Shown in pieces: positions 27,701-35,214 of a stretch of DNA of 64,000 nucleotides. The notes under the pieces are model-generated. The model did not search any database. It was not told the DNA's origin and worked only from the letters and a program-made list of their open reading frames with translations. Position 1 is the first letter of the stretch; every line of letters starts with the position of its first letter. The stretch is from Flavobacterium sediminilitoris (GTDB taxonomy: Bacteria > Bacteroidota > Bacteroidia > Flavobacteriales > Flavobacteriaceae), in assembly GCF_023008245.1 (NCBI RefSeq), contig NZ_CP090145.1, positions 1,054,001-1,118,000 on the forward strand, in the 5' to 3' direction. The position numbers were made by a program, and so were the translations under genes.

Positions 27701-28704
27701 AAATAGGAGTTCAAATCAAAGGAACAAATCCAGGGTTTTATCGTGAATTTGAAAATAAGATTCTACGCAAAAACTGTATTTCTTACCTTATTAGTCAAAA
27801 TCCGGAAGCTAAAAAAACATACGGTAAAGACAATATGTTTAAAAGAATTGGGTCTGACATTATTGAAACATTTGGAAATACCGAAGTAAATATAAACCAA
27901 GAGTTAGATGACTATGTAGCATTTGTCAAGTTTATAGAACAAGCCTTTGAGTGGGATATTATATCCTATCATTTATATCCATATTATTGGGGAAATCGTA
28001 CAGATTGGAATAGTTTATATCAATATGATGATACTAACGATCCTTTGTTCAGAAACTTCATGCAAGCAGGTATGGCTAAAGTAGTTGTAACTGTTCGTCC
28101 AGGATTTGAAGATGCTGTTAGATACTATATGCAAACAGGTCAAATATGGAATGGAGGAGAAATTCCTGTAATTGAAGATGAACTATATTTATCTATTATC
28201 GATGAACTTCGTGCTCCTGAAGGTGAAAAAACAGGTAAAGCATGGTGGACAAGAGTTCCTACTGCTATGACAATATTACAAGCTCAAAGCATTGGATTAA
28301 AAGTTGACAAAGCACTCCCTGAGAATGGTAATTTATCTGATTTTGAAGATCCAGACACCGTGCCACAATCTAATGCACTTGAATTTACAGATGCCGAATT
28401 AGGTGGTTCTCAAACTCCTACAAAAACTGCCCGATTAATAGGAATTATTGAAGGTAGCGAAGGAATTAATGCTAAAATTATTTTAAAAAGAATTGACGGC
28501 AGTATCCAAGATCTCACTTATTGTGATGAAAATGGAAAATGGGAACTAAATCATTTGCCAGCAGGTAGATATGAATTATTATTAGATGCTGAAAACGATT
28601 TTCCAAATGATGCATATATTGTTACCGAAGGAAGTAAAGAACAAGTAGTAGAGCTTGTAAACGACCAAACAGTAGAGGCAAAATTAGTAGTCAAAAAAGT
28701 ATAA
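24775..28704 (+). CDS. large protein of unknown function, first gene of the toxin operon
   Basis: A 1309-residue protein with no signal peptide, lipobox or T9SS sorting domain. Visible regions: a helical N-terminal part (~1-160); a Thr/Ser-rich linker; a coiled-coil-like segment (~210-275) ending in a DPKDPCNQQP turn; a beta-rich middle (~380-520); a helical segment with the KEITEKALDRLVTKVKQ stretch (~680-720); a block around 1045-1200 with YHLYPYYWGNRTDW, DPLFRNFMQAGMAKV and a TVRPGFEDA motif; and a C-terminal beta-sandwich (~1216-1309) of carboxypeptidase-regulatory/SdrD type (GRYELLLDAENDFP). I recognise no characterised family. Directly upstream of a polymorphic toxin, it may be a carrier, shell or delivery partner, but that is inference. 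A terminator separates it from the toxin gene. Confidence 0.8.
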   Translation: MSTQIKNTLFKFVNMRAPELSSEDNQDEKFIFRNKELKGLYDEVVAGKPEGFTKWEAMKEASSTFSYLTLENIKSINPKLYQLSTWIAKNRTSFKIEELNTKIDGVVAINDSTTLMLLWNNLFYQTITQKDFYAKEIIIQLLLANHFITKYDVNTPKVEHAKMLLNAKVVLPKSLFVEDKTTTSTNQNARLATTESTTKATVASDDMVKQQIIAQTSFQNEQLEQLVKELKIIEKNHQKEYNASFTLAEKAHQVKIKPILDEYNTHVEETRKEWCSVRDPQVVYDPKDPCNQQPSIPKPELPEFNFTFRDELDIKHLESKLSKTSYDTLLEITNNSNNSTSTVERGISVSMLSLSEEFETIGGLNGHITNLISNNNEIINNNISINENSLVSIGGVLVPITVPVVNPFSFQICSKPTTINALASKKYNSDLSFVVPDNTWNVSSFNYTLEKTTGNYTNGGQPLYTVTKVGNKIFLNNIFIGFPTLLEESDITSFKGEITFTNGTKMSFIVEGFNLHQCFTGKLKKEIIDLGGNEDPNDSITIPPKEQEVFIPSGFGIKQLGIADYQKVEQTTQNYIEGEVAHIENIMAREFKERTTRKLRRSDITNTSSSEREKEQLTDTSSTSRFEMQNEVAQVLQENKDFYANANVSYEPKGIQLKLGASTGFATNSSKENSTHQAITEAKEITEKALDRLVTKVKQERIEKIVEEFEESNTHGFDNRKGDKHVVGVYRWVDKIYKNQILNYGKRLMFEFMIPQPAKLHILGMTGNDSSTKLIEPTDPRVYNIEDKSFNSLNLSDYSKINDNTIKYWGSKYNVELEIAPAQTIYIGKSFSNNTVSSGGFQNGHETFDTKENLKIPEGYYTKNAEVTWASMEDGDYRQGHGMHVGIGNLRFLDKTTGFPQPNGQGINKQLKKFEGEIPLSAYYLNSFVFNATATIECERTPEYYKKWQQETFKSIIDAYENALKDYNQKIAEQKEIGVQIKGTNPGFYREFENKILRKNCISYLISQNPEAKKTYGKDNMFKRIGSDIIETFGNTEVNINQELDDYVAFVKFIEQAFEWDIISYHLYPYYWGNRTDWNSLYQYDDTNDPLFRNFMQAGMAKVVVTVRPGFEDAVRYYMQTGQIWNGGEIPVIEDELYLSIIDELRAPEGEKTGKAWWTRVPTAMTILQAQSIGLKVDKALPENGNLSDFEDPDTVPQSNALEFTDAELGGSQTPTKTARLIGIIEGSEGINAKIILKRIDGSIQDLTYCDENGKWELNHLPAGRYELLLDAENDFPNDAYIVTEGSKEQVVELVNDQTVEAKLVVKKV

Positions 28705-28722
28705 TTCTTAATGTACAACCTT

Positions 28723-28747
28723 AAACCCCAACAATTGTTGGGGTTTT
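28723..28747 (+). terminator. rho-independent terminator between the 1309-residue gene and the toxin
   Basis: A perfect 12-bp stem AAACCCCAACAA / TTGTTGGGGTTT with T run lies 12 bp before the toxin ATG. No promoter fits in between, so the toxin may depend on read-through. Confidence 0.85.
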
Positions 28748-28759
28748 TAAACTAATTTA

Positions 28760-31282
28760 ATGATGAGCGATTTCAAACAAATAATAAATTATTTAAAGTT
28801 TTTCAGAAGATCAGATGAAGCAGCTTTAAATAACAAACATAAAGAAGCAATTATTGTAGATGAGAGTTATAAGCACAATGGGATACCTCACGAGGACAAT
28901 TTTATTTTTGTAGAAAAAAAAGCTGTAGAAAATCAAAATGGATATGTTTATTTAGGTCATGAAATTGAAGACACTTTGTACCTGCAAAGACAACCCAATG
29001 GAATAATTGAATATTATATTAAAAAAGATTTTCAAATTAATAATGAAACCATTGCAAAATATAAAAGAATCCCTTTTTATTTTACTGATATTTGGGAAGA
29101 AAAAGAAGGTGAAACATTTACAGCAATAGAAACCCTAGGAAACTATTATTATAGTCAAGCTATAGATAAAATTATAGAAATTTCGCTCGACGATGTTTTT
29201 GTATTCCCAGATTATTTTGTGTATCATCCAAATAACATACAAGACATTACAAATGGAGATTATCGTTTTAATTATAAAGACGAAGAAGGCTATACAAGCG
29301 ACAATAGTGATCTAGCATTAAGAGCTTTACTTTCTACCAGTTATAATTTAGTGAGTTCGGAAACAAAAAGAACTGTTGGTTTTTACAAAAACGACAAAGC
29401 AGGTTTTGTGTTTCTCTTACCAAAAATAAGTCAAAGAGGAGCAAAATACTATTTAGAATATACCTATTACCAAAAAGGAATATCCTATAACAGTTTTATA
29501 ACCGAAACCGCAATACGCCTAGAATTCAACTATTTTGGAGCTCTTTTGGAGTTTCTAAACCAAACTGTTTTTTATGGCTTAGACGATTTAGACGCATTTA
29601 ATAGTAACGCAAAAAAGTTATTTTTAGAAGATTACACCATTTTTGTAGAAAACCTACTCCATTTTTCTAGTGGCACTAAAATTCTAGAAACCCTCTATTT
29701 TGTGCCTATCTTCTTCTTTAAAAAAATAGATCCTAACTTCCTATGGTATGTTTTAGAGAAAACTCTAGAATATAATGTTACAAACATTGGATTAAATATA
29801 GAAGACATCGTTTTGCGTATATTAGAAGGTATCTATGAAAGCTCAAAAAATAAAGATGTTTTTCTATTAAACCTAATAGAAGAAAAGAACCAAAAGAAAA
29901 GTTATTTTTCGTTGTTATACGAAAAAATGAATGGACAAAATTTCGTAACACTGGTACAATTCTTGTATAATGTGTGGCTAAAAAGTTCTTTTATACATTT
30001 TGACAATCCTTATTATACATATGATGAAGGATCATTACTTATTCCATACAAATCAAAGAAATTTGCTGGATTTTACAGTAGCAATAGAAATTTCGATTTT
30101 AAAAATGGAAAACACATAGAAGTAAGCGAAGATGAAAGCTGGATTGACAATATTATTAGTGTTTTTGATCCTAATTTAGGAGACTATGTAAACCAAATAG
30201 TTGAAGAGCAAAACAAGTTTAGCTATCATCTTTTTCAACCCTTAATGCTAACCGATGTAAAGCAAGAAAGCCCGATACCTTTACCAAGATTGCTTCCTGC
30301 TTTTTTCTTAAAAGCCAATGAAGACAAAGCCTTTTGGAGCAATGTGATAACAGGTATAGAATACACAGTAGATGCTATAACCACACTTTCTGGATTTGGA
30401 AACTTGGCAAAATTTAGACATTTACAAAGAATTGTAAAAGTAGCTACAAAATATAAGTTTTTTGATAAAGCCAAGAAATTTAATTACTTAGCAAAAATTC
30501 GTTTTGGCGTAAGTGTTATTGAAATAAGCAGTGGTTCTTTAAATGCTTTGTTAAAATTAACAGGATTAGCCGATACCAAATTTGGAAAAGCATTAACTGA
30601 GTATTTATTTTGGTTAGAATTATTATCTTTGGGAGGAGAAATAACAGCTGCCATAAAAGGAGGTTTACGCAAAAGTGCCAAAGAAGTTCTAGAACATACT
30701 GATGATTTAAAGAAAACCGCTAAAAATGCAGATGAAGCCAAGCAAATAGATGAGGTTATTGAACATTTGGAAGATGTAGCAGGAGAAACTAATGAATTAT
30801 TTAGAAAAATAGATGAATTATTTGATTCATCAGGAGGTAGATTATTAACAAAAAAAGAGTTAGACTTATTAAAAGATTTTCTTTGGCAAAAGTATAAAGT
30901 TAGAGTTAAACTAGTTGATATTGACCATTCTTTAAAAAATAAGTTAACAGATTGGAACAAAAGAAATGTTTTAGGTAGCTTTAGACAAGGACCTCCACCA
31001 GAATTATTTTTACGTTCAAAAAATGCTTCTGAATTAACTGTTTTCCATGAGATGGTTCATCTAAAATATTGGTTTGATAAAAAGCCTAAAGTTCATTTTG
31101 TACAAGAAGAAATAATTGTTTGGGAAGAAATATGGAAATCAAAAAATAAATGGACTCAAAAAGAATTGTTTGACTCTTATATTTATGTTCAAGATTTAGT
31201 TGTTGAAGCAAATAAAAAAGGGTCTAAGATTAAATTTGATTTAAATTATGAAATGGAAGGATTAAAATTTATTTATAGATAA
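28760..31282 (+). CDS. polymorphic toxin with C-terminal zincin-like metallopeptidase domain
   Basis: An 840-residue leaderless protein. The N-terminal ~525 residues are of unknown fold (no repeats, no PAAR or Hcp motif seen). Residues ~530-625 form a conserved-looking pre-toxin region with hydrophobic helices, ending in LELLSLGGEITAAIKGG (~618-634). A linker (~635-675) follows, and a C-terminal toxin domain with VFHEMVHLKYW, an HEXXH zinc site at His763-His767, and a downstream acidic EEIIVWEE segment that may supply the third ligand. This matches the Bacteroidota zincin-like metallopeptidase toxin domains (Tox-MPTase type). The same LSLGGEITAAIKGG coding segment starts each downstream silent cassette, so the C-terminus is exchangeable. 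The ATG at 28763 is an alternative start. The putative immunity gene follows after 12 bp. Confidence 0.85.
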   Translation: MMSDFKQIINYLKFFRRSDEAALNNKHKEAIIVDESYKHNGIPHEDNFIFVEKKAVENQNGYVYLGHEIEDTLYLQRQPNGIIEYYIKKDFQINNETIAKYKRIPFYFTDIWEEKEGETFTAIETLGNYYYSQAIDKIIEISLDDVFVFPDYFVYHPNNIQDITNGDYRFNYKDEEGYTSDNSDLALRALLSTSYNLVSSETKRTVGFYKNDKAGFVFLLPKISQRGAKYYLEYTYYQKGISYNSFITETAIRLEFNYFGALLEFLNQTVFYGLDDLDAFNSNAKKLFLEDYTIFVENLLHFSSGTKILETLYFVPIFFFKKIDPNFLWYVLEKTLEYNVTNIGLNIEDIVLRILEGIYESSKNKDVFLLNLIEEKNQKKSYFSLLYEKMNGQNFVTLVQFLYNVWLKSSFIHFDNPYYTYDEGSLLIPYKSKKFAGFYSSNRNFDFKNGKHIEVSEDESWIDNIISVFDPNLGDYVNQIVEEQNKFSYHLFQPLMLTDVKQESPIPLPRLLPAFFLKANEDKAFWSNVITGIEYTVDAITTLSGFGNLAKFRHLQRIVKVATKYKFFDKAKKFNYLAKIRFGVSVIEISSGSLNALLKLTGLADTKFGKALTEYLFWLELLSLGGEITAAIKGGLRKSAKEVLEHTDDLKKTAKNADEAKQIDEVIEHLEDVAGETNELFRKIDELFDSSGGRLLTKKELDLLKDFLWQKYKVRVKLVDIDHSLKNKLTDWNKRNVLGSFRQGPPPELFLRSKNASELTVFHEMVHLKYWFDKKPKVHFVQEEIIVWEEIWKSKNKWTQKELFDSYIYVQDLVVEANKKGSKIKFDLNYEMEGLKFIYR
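30618..30706 (+). repeat. 89-bp cassette-switch repeat, copy 1 (inside the toxin gene)
   Basis: This segment encodes LLSLGGEITAAIKGG and the following LRKSAKEVLEHTDD. It is the reference copy; five more copies downstream mark the start of each silent cassette. Its position just before the toxin domain makes it the likely recombination point. Confidence 0.85.
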
Positions 31283-31294
31283 AATTAATAAAAA

Positions 31295-31663
31295 ATGATA
31301 TACAAAAAACAAGAAATAGTTGATATCGCGATTAAAACTATGAAGGATATAGGATGGGGCTATAATTCTAATTTAGAAATTGAACCAATTTTTAAAAGTA
31401 TTGACGAACAGTTAGAAAATTTAAAAAAAATAGAGGAAGCAGGTTTTTTGCCTAAAGAAATAAAATACGAACAAGCAGTAAAGAACATAAAACCTTATTG
31501 GATTGTTGGATTTGATTTTGAAGAAGAATCACAGATTGAAAATAATCATATTTTTTTAGAAATTTCGGATTTAAATGGTGAACCATTTTTTATAAAACAT
31601 AAACAATCTGGAATGAAAATACAAAAAAATAATGAAGGAAAGTATTTTACAATACTTGAATAA
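31295..31663 (+). CDS. putative immunity protein to the zincin toxin
   Basis: A 122-residue cytoplasmic protein. It contains IFLEISDLNGEPFFIKHK, a motif shared with the other two zincin-cassette immunity proteins (LVISDEAGEPLYIQ and LVISDETGEPLYFQ), and the ending (E)GKYF. The shared tail suggests one immunity family with divergent specificity. It is placed 12 bp after the toxin and followed by a terminator. No named family recognised. Confidence 0.7.
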   Translation: MIYKKQEIVDIAIKTMKDIGWGYNSNLEIEPIFKSIDEQLENLKKIEEAGFLPKEIKYEQAVKNIKPYWIVGFDFEEESQIENNHIFLEISDLNGEPFFIKHKQSGMKIQKNNEGKYFTILE

Positions 31664-31682
31664 ATATTTAGCTATAAACTTC

Positions 31683-31708
31683 AAAGCTACTTTCGAGTAG
31701 CTTTTTTT
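31683..31708 (+). terminator. rho-independent terminator closing the expressed toxin/immunity pair
   Basis: The stem AAAGCTAC / GTAGCTTT with a TTTCGA loop and a run of seven T residues. Related stems end the silent cassettes. Confidence 0.8.
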
Positions 31709-31731
31709 ATGCCTAAAAACTAAAAAATTAC

Positions 31732-31820
31732 AATTATTATCTTTGGGAGGAGAAATAACAGCAGCCATAAAAGGAGGTTTACGCAAAAGTGCCAAAGAAG
31801 TTCTAGAACATACTGATGAT
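31732..31820 (+). repeat. 89-bp cassette-switch repeat, copy 2
   Basis: Near-identical to 30618-30706, with only a few substitutions. It begins the first silent cassette right after a terminator. Confidence 0.85.
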
Positions 31821-32408
31821 GTAAAGAAAAAGTTAGACAATCTCGTTATAGAAGAAAATAACTTAAAAAGAAAACTAACCAATGATGAGATTGAAGATTT
31901 TTTTAAGCATTTGGAGGATGTTGCAGAGATTGATTTTATGGCTTCCAGAAAAATAGGTAATTTTGGAGGTAAAATATTAACAGCTTCTCAGATTAGACAA
32001 TTAAGAAATGTTTTAAAACAAAAAGGAATTCATTTAATTGTTGAAGGAGACATAAAAAGTATTACAAAATTATTCAAGCCTATTGATGAGTTTAAAAATA
32101 TAGATGAATTATTTTATGCAATGAGAGCAAAAGGATTTCCTGGAGGTTTTAACGCACATACTAAACAATTTTATTTAAGTAAAAACGCAACAGAAATAGT
32201 TCAATTTCATGAGCTAGCTCATTTGAAACACTATGAAGAATTAGGAGAAGCTTATTTATTATTATCAAAATTAGAAAAAGAGACTTATGTCTGGAAAGAA
32301 ATTTTCGCTAATAAGAGCAAATGGACAAAACCAGAATTACAAGACGCTTTAAATTACATTAACGGGATTAGGATAGAACAATATGGGTTAGAACCCTTAA
32401 AAAATTAA
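31743..32408 (+). CDS. silent toxin cassette 1: zincin-like metallopeptidase domain
   Basis: A 221-codon open frame beginning in the repeat; the only start available is an unlikely TTG, and the frame is open upstream to the terminator without an ATG. It reads the shared LGGEITAAIKGG segment, a linker (KKKLDNLVIEENNLKRKL), then a toxin domain with VAEIDFMASRKIGN and FHELAHLKHYEELGEAY, an HEXXH zinc motif, and a later KETYVWKEI. It is about 50% similar by eye to silent cassette 3. No promoter and no N-terminal part: a replacement tip that would be expressed after recombination into the full toxin gene. Confidence 0.75.
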   Translation: MGGEITAAIKGGLRKSAKEVLEHTDDVKKKLDNLVIEENNLKRKLTNDEIEDFFKHLEDVAEIDFMASRKIGNFGGKILTASQIRQLRNVLKQKGIHLIVEGDIKSITKLFKPIDEFKNIDELFYAMRAKGFPGGFNAHTKQFYLSKNATEIVQFHELAHLKHYEELGEAYLLLSKLEKETYVWKEIFANKSKWTKPELQDALNYINGIRIEQYGLEPLKN

Positions 32409-32414
32409 AATATA

Positions 32415-32720
32415 ATGAAACATACAGAAGAAAAAATTTTAGAATTAATAAAGAAAGTACTAAAAGATTTGTTTAAAGATTTATATAAAGAATCCGATAT
32501 TGAACAAGTAGTTTATAATGGTAATAAAGAATTAATTAGGGGAGAAAATACCGGCAAAAATCATCCTTGTTGGGTAGCTATAATTAAGTCTTTATTTGAT
32601 AGTGTAGATTTTTTAGTGATTTCAGATGAGGCTGGTGAACCGCTATACATTCAAGGCAAATACACTACATCAGAAATTGAAAAAGACCAAGAGGGAAATT
32701 ATTATAGAAAAGAAAATTAA
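32415..32720 (+). CDS. putative immunity protein, silent cassette 1
   Basis: A 101-residue protein starting MKHTEEKILELIKK, 6 bp after the toxin frame. It shares LVISDEAGEPLY and the terminal G.YYRKEN with the immunity protein of silent cassette 3, and more weakly with that of the expressed toxin. Followed by a terminator. It may be expressed by itself to protect against kin that carry this tip. Confidence 0.7.
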   Translation: MKHTEEKILELIKKVLKDLFKDLYKESDIEQVVYNGNKELIRGENTGKNHPCWVAIIKSLFDSVDFLVISDEAGEPLYIQGKYTTSEIEKDQEGNYYRKEN

Positions 32721-32724
32721 TTTC

Positions 32725-32748
32725 AAAGCCACCTTCGGGTGGTTTTTT
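32725..32748 (+). terminator. rho-independent terminator, end of silent cassette 1
   Basis: Stem AAAGCCACC / GGTGGTTTT with a TTCG tetraloop and T run. Confidence 0.8.
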
Positions 32749-32771
32749 TATGCTCAATAAATAACATTTAC

Positions 32772-32860
32772 AATTATTATCTTTGGGAGGAGAAATAACC
32801 GCTACCATAAAAGGAGCTTTACGAAAAAGTGCCCAAAAAGTTCTAGAACATACTTATGAG
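32772..32860 (+). repeat. 89-bp cassette-switch repeat, copy 3
   Basis: Same length and frame as copy 1, with more changes (reads GGEITATIKGALRKSAQ and ends TYE). Confidence 0.8.
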
Positions 32861-33457
32861 TTAAAGAAAACCGCTAAAAATGCAGATGAACTTAAGCAGA
32901 TTGATGAGGTAATTGAGCATCTATATAAAGTAGCAGAAGAAGCATCTGATTACAGTTCAAGATTTGCAAAAAAAGTACTTAAAAACTTGGATGAAGTTTC
33001 TTCAAAAATAAAGAACTATGAATCAAGTATTCAGAAGTTAAAATATGAAGAGGGTATGTTGCTAAACAATGCCAAGAAAATAGAAATTAAAAAAGTCACG
33101 CAAAAAAAAGAAAGCAGTATAAATTGGGTGCATATCTCAGATGAAAAATTTGTAAGATCTATTATTACACATAATCATCCAAATGGATCAGGTCTTAGTT
33201 TGGCTGATATTAAAATGTTTATCGGAACAAGATTATCAGAAGTGAGAGCTGTAACACCTGAAGGAACTGTATATAGTATGAAAAATAAAGGAATTTCAGG
33301 AAAATTAAGCGAGCAATTAATTAGAAAAATAAAAAATCAAGAAGATTTTGCAAAAGCAACTTTACCTAATGCACCAGAATATATAGATGCTTTTGTATTT
33401 AGACTGATATGGGACGATATTAAAGATTTAGTGGATTATGTACATTATATAAATTAA
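32783..33457 (+). CDS. silent toxin cassette 2: JAB/MPN-like metalloprotease domain
   Basis: A 224-codon frame beginning within the repeat without a plausible ATG. After the shared segment and the KKTAKNADELKQIDEVIEHL linker (as in the expressed toxin), the toxin domain is unrelated to the zincins. It has SIITHNHPNGSGLSLADI, matching the HxHPxG-x(n)-SxxD zinc motif of the JAB/MPN fold (as in RadC), preceded by a predicted strand with a Glu-rich stretch. JAB domains are known polymorphic toxin tips. A RadC-type housekeeping role is excluded by the cassette context. The target is unknown. Confidence 0.7.
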   Translation: MGGEITATIKGALRKSAQKVLEHTYELKKTAKNADELKQIDEVIEHLYKVAEEASDYSSRFAKKVLKNLDEVSSKIKNYESSIQKLKYEEGMLLNNAKKIEIKKVTQKKESSINWVHISDEKFVRSIITHNHPNGSGLSLADIKMFIGTRLSEVRAVTPEGTVYSMKNKGISGKLSEQLIRKIKNQEDFAKATLPNAPEYIDAFVFRLIWDDIKDLVDYVHYIN

Positions 33458-33474
33458 TTTAAAAATAAATAATT

Positions 33475-34017
33475 ATGATATTTGAAGGAATAAACATTGG
33501 TTTTTTATGGGAAGATGTCAACGAGAAAATATTAGATGCTCCCAATCCATTTGATGAAAAATGGAGAACAGAAATGGTTAAATATGGAAATTTTAACGAT
33601 TCAGGACCTTTAGAAAAGGTATTGCAATTGATGATAATAGCCTATAAAGACAAATCTCCTAGAGTTATGTTTGCTATTTCCAAAGATATAAAATCTGCGG
33701 CAAAAGCAATTTACAAAGATGATAAAGTTATTCAACTAAAAGAACATTTAGCTAGAACAGATATTGAAAGATTTACAGATACTATAAAAGATAAAGATGG
33801 TTTAGAAATACCAGTGGAACGATTTTTTGAATTTGTTGATTCACATAATTTTACCAATATGGTAGAAAACACATTAGAAGGTAAACAATTTTCAAAAACT
33901 ATTGAAGGAGACAAAATAATTTTTAAAGTTGAAAACAGCCCTATTGATAGTATTGAGTTAACTTCTAAAAGTTTTCTTCTAAAAATAAATGATTTAATCT
34001 ATAAATATAAATATTAA
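33475..34017 (+). CDS. putative immunity protein, silent cassette 2
   Basis: A 180-residue cytoplasmic protein placed 17 bp after the JAB-like toxin frame. It does not share the ISD.GEP motif of the zincin immunity proteins, fitting the different toxin. It begins MIFEGINIGFLWEDV and has mixed helical and strand segments. No family recognised; the assignment rests on position. Confidence 0.65.
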   Translation: MIFEGINIGFLWEDVNEKILDAPNPFDEKWRTEMVKYGNFNDSGPLEKVLQLMIIAYKDKSPRVMFAISKDIKSAAKAIYKDDKVIQLKEHLARTDIERFTDTIKDKDGLEIPVERFFEFVDSHNFTNMVENTLEGKQFSKTIEGDKIIFKVENSPIDSIELTSKSFLLKINDLIYKYKY

Positions 34018-34020
34018 CTA

Positions 34021-34043
34021 AACCACCCGAAGGTGGTTTTTTT
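34021..34043 (+). terminator. rho-independent terminator, end of silent cassette 2
   Basis: Stem AACCACC / GGTGGTT with a CGAA loop and T run. Confidence 0.8.
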
Positions 34044-34063
34044 ATGCTTTAAATTTGACATCC

Positions 34064-34152
34064 AAATCTTATCTTTGAGTGGAGAATTAACCGTTGCCAT
34101 AAAAGGAGGTTTACGCAAAAGTGCCCAAGAAGCTCTAGAACATACTGATGAT
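34064..34152 (+). repeat. 89-bp cassette-switch repeat, copy 4
   Basis: Reads LSLSGELTVAIKGG rather than LSLGGEITAAIKGG, the most diverged full-length copy at its 5' end, but near-identical at its 3' end. Confidence 0.8.
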
Positions 34153-34770
34153 TTAAAGAAAACCGCTAAAAATGCAGATGAAACCAATCAAATAGATGAG
34201 GTAATTGAACATTTGGAAGATGTTGCAGAGGTTGATTTTATGGCTTCACATAAAATTGGAAATTTAGGAGGTAAAGTTGCAACAGAAAGACAAATAAGAC
34301 AATTAAGGGGTATATTAAAACAAAAAGGAGTTAATTTAATTTTAGAAGGAGATATAAAAAATGCATTAAATCAATTTAAACCAATTGTTATCAATGGCAA
34401 TAGATTTGATAAACCAAACGATTTGTTTAGATTTATGAAAGATAATGATTTTGTAGGTGGTTTTAATGCAGAAACAAAACAATTGATTTTACCAAGAAAG
34501 TTAATTGATTTTGAAAAGAAAATTTATGAAAATCCAACAGAAATTGTTTTATTCCATGAAATGAAACATTTGGAACATTTTGAAGAGGTGGGAGAAATAT
34601 CCTATAATAAGTTAGATGTGTTAAAAAAAGAAACCTATGTTTGGAACAAAATACTTGCAGAACGAGGTAAATGGACTAAAGACGAATTAACAGATGCATT
34701 AGAATATATTAATAGAATTAGAACGGAACCTAAATATGGTTATAATCTAAAACCAATAACGATAAAATGA
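34075..34770 (+). CDS. silent toxin cassette 3: zincin-like metallopeptidase domain
   Basis: A 232-codon frame from the TTG equivalent to the other cassettes; a GTG further up (34033) is in the terminator T run and not credible. It has the KKTAKNADETNQIDEVIEHL linker, then VAEVDFMASHKIGN, GGKVATERQIRQLRGILKQKG and VLFHEMKHLEHFEEVGE, an HEXXH motif, followed by KKETYVWNKI. The toxin domain is clearly homologous to silent cassette 1 but carries an extra loop before the zinc site (INGNRFDKPNDLF; LPRKLIDFEKKIYENP). Without an N-terminal part it should be inactive for delivery until recombined. Confidence 0.75.
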   Translation: MSGELTVAIKGGLRKSAQEALEHTDDLKKTAKNADETNQIDEVIEHLEDVAEVDFMASHKIGNLGGKVATERQIRQLRGILKQKGVNLILEGDIKNALNQFKPIVINGNRFDKPNDLFRFMKDNDFVGGFNAETKQLILPRKLIDFEKKIYENPTEIVLFHEMKHLEHFEEVGEISYNKLDVLKKETYVWNKILAERGKWTKDELTDALEYINRIRTEPKYGYNLKPITIK

Positions 34771-34771
34771 T

Positions 34772-35074
34772 ATGAAACATACAGAAGAACAAATGCTTGC
34801 TAAAGCTAAACAAGTACTAAAAGATATACAAAAAACATCTTATAGAGAAGAAAATATTTTAGGCGTTTCATTTAGAGAAAAAGACGAAGTAGCTAGACCA
34901 AGAGGTAAAAAAATTAATTCTTGGACTACTTCATTGCATGAGCCCGTATTCGATAGAGCTCTTTTTTTAGTCATTTCAGATGAAACGGGAGAACCTTTAT
35001 ATTTCCAAAGTCCACATAAAGTAAGCGAAATTCTAAAGGATGAAAAAGGAATTTATTATAGAAAAGAAAATTAA
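34772..35074 (+). CDS. putative immunity protein, silent cassette 3
   Basis: A 100-residue protein starting MKHTEEQMLAKAKQ one base after the toxin stop. It is homologous to the cassette 1 immunity protein at both ends (MKHTEE..., LVISDETGEPLYFQ, G.YYRKEN), while the middle differs, which fits toxin-specific recognition. Confidence 0.7.
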   Translation: MKHTEEQMLAKAKQVLKDIQKTSYREENILGVSFREKDEVARPRGKKINSWTTSLHEPVFDRALFLVISDETGEPLYFQSPHKVSEILKDEKGIYYRKEN

Positions 35075-35078
35075 TTTC

Positions 35079-35103
35079 AAAGCCACCTTATGGTGGTTTT
35101 TTT
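35079..35103 (+). terminator. rho-independent terminator, end of silent cassette 3
   Basis: Stem AGCCACC / GGTGGTT with a TTAT loop and T run. Confidence 0.8.
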
Positions 35104-35125
35104 ATGCTTACTAAATAGTAATTGT

Positions 35126-35214
35126 AATTATTATCTTTGGGAGGAGAAATAACAGCAGCCATAAAAGGAGGTCTACGTAAAAGTGCCAAAGAAGTTCTAG
35201 AACATACTGATGAT
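35126..35214 (+). repeat. 89-bp cassette-switch repeat, copy 5
   Basis: Full-length and close to copy 2; begins the frameshifted cassette. Confidence 0.85.

Noticed and set aside
34033..34074. GTG start for silent cassette 3
   Set aside because: It lies within the terminator T run and encodes an unrelated stretch; the cassette homology begins at the 89-bp repeat.
31709..35110. ATG following each cassette terminator (TTTTTTATGC) as toxin starts
   Set aside because: Each ATG is out of frame with the toxin and meets a stop within two to five codons; it is only a conserved junction sequence.
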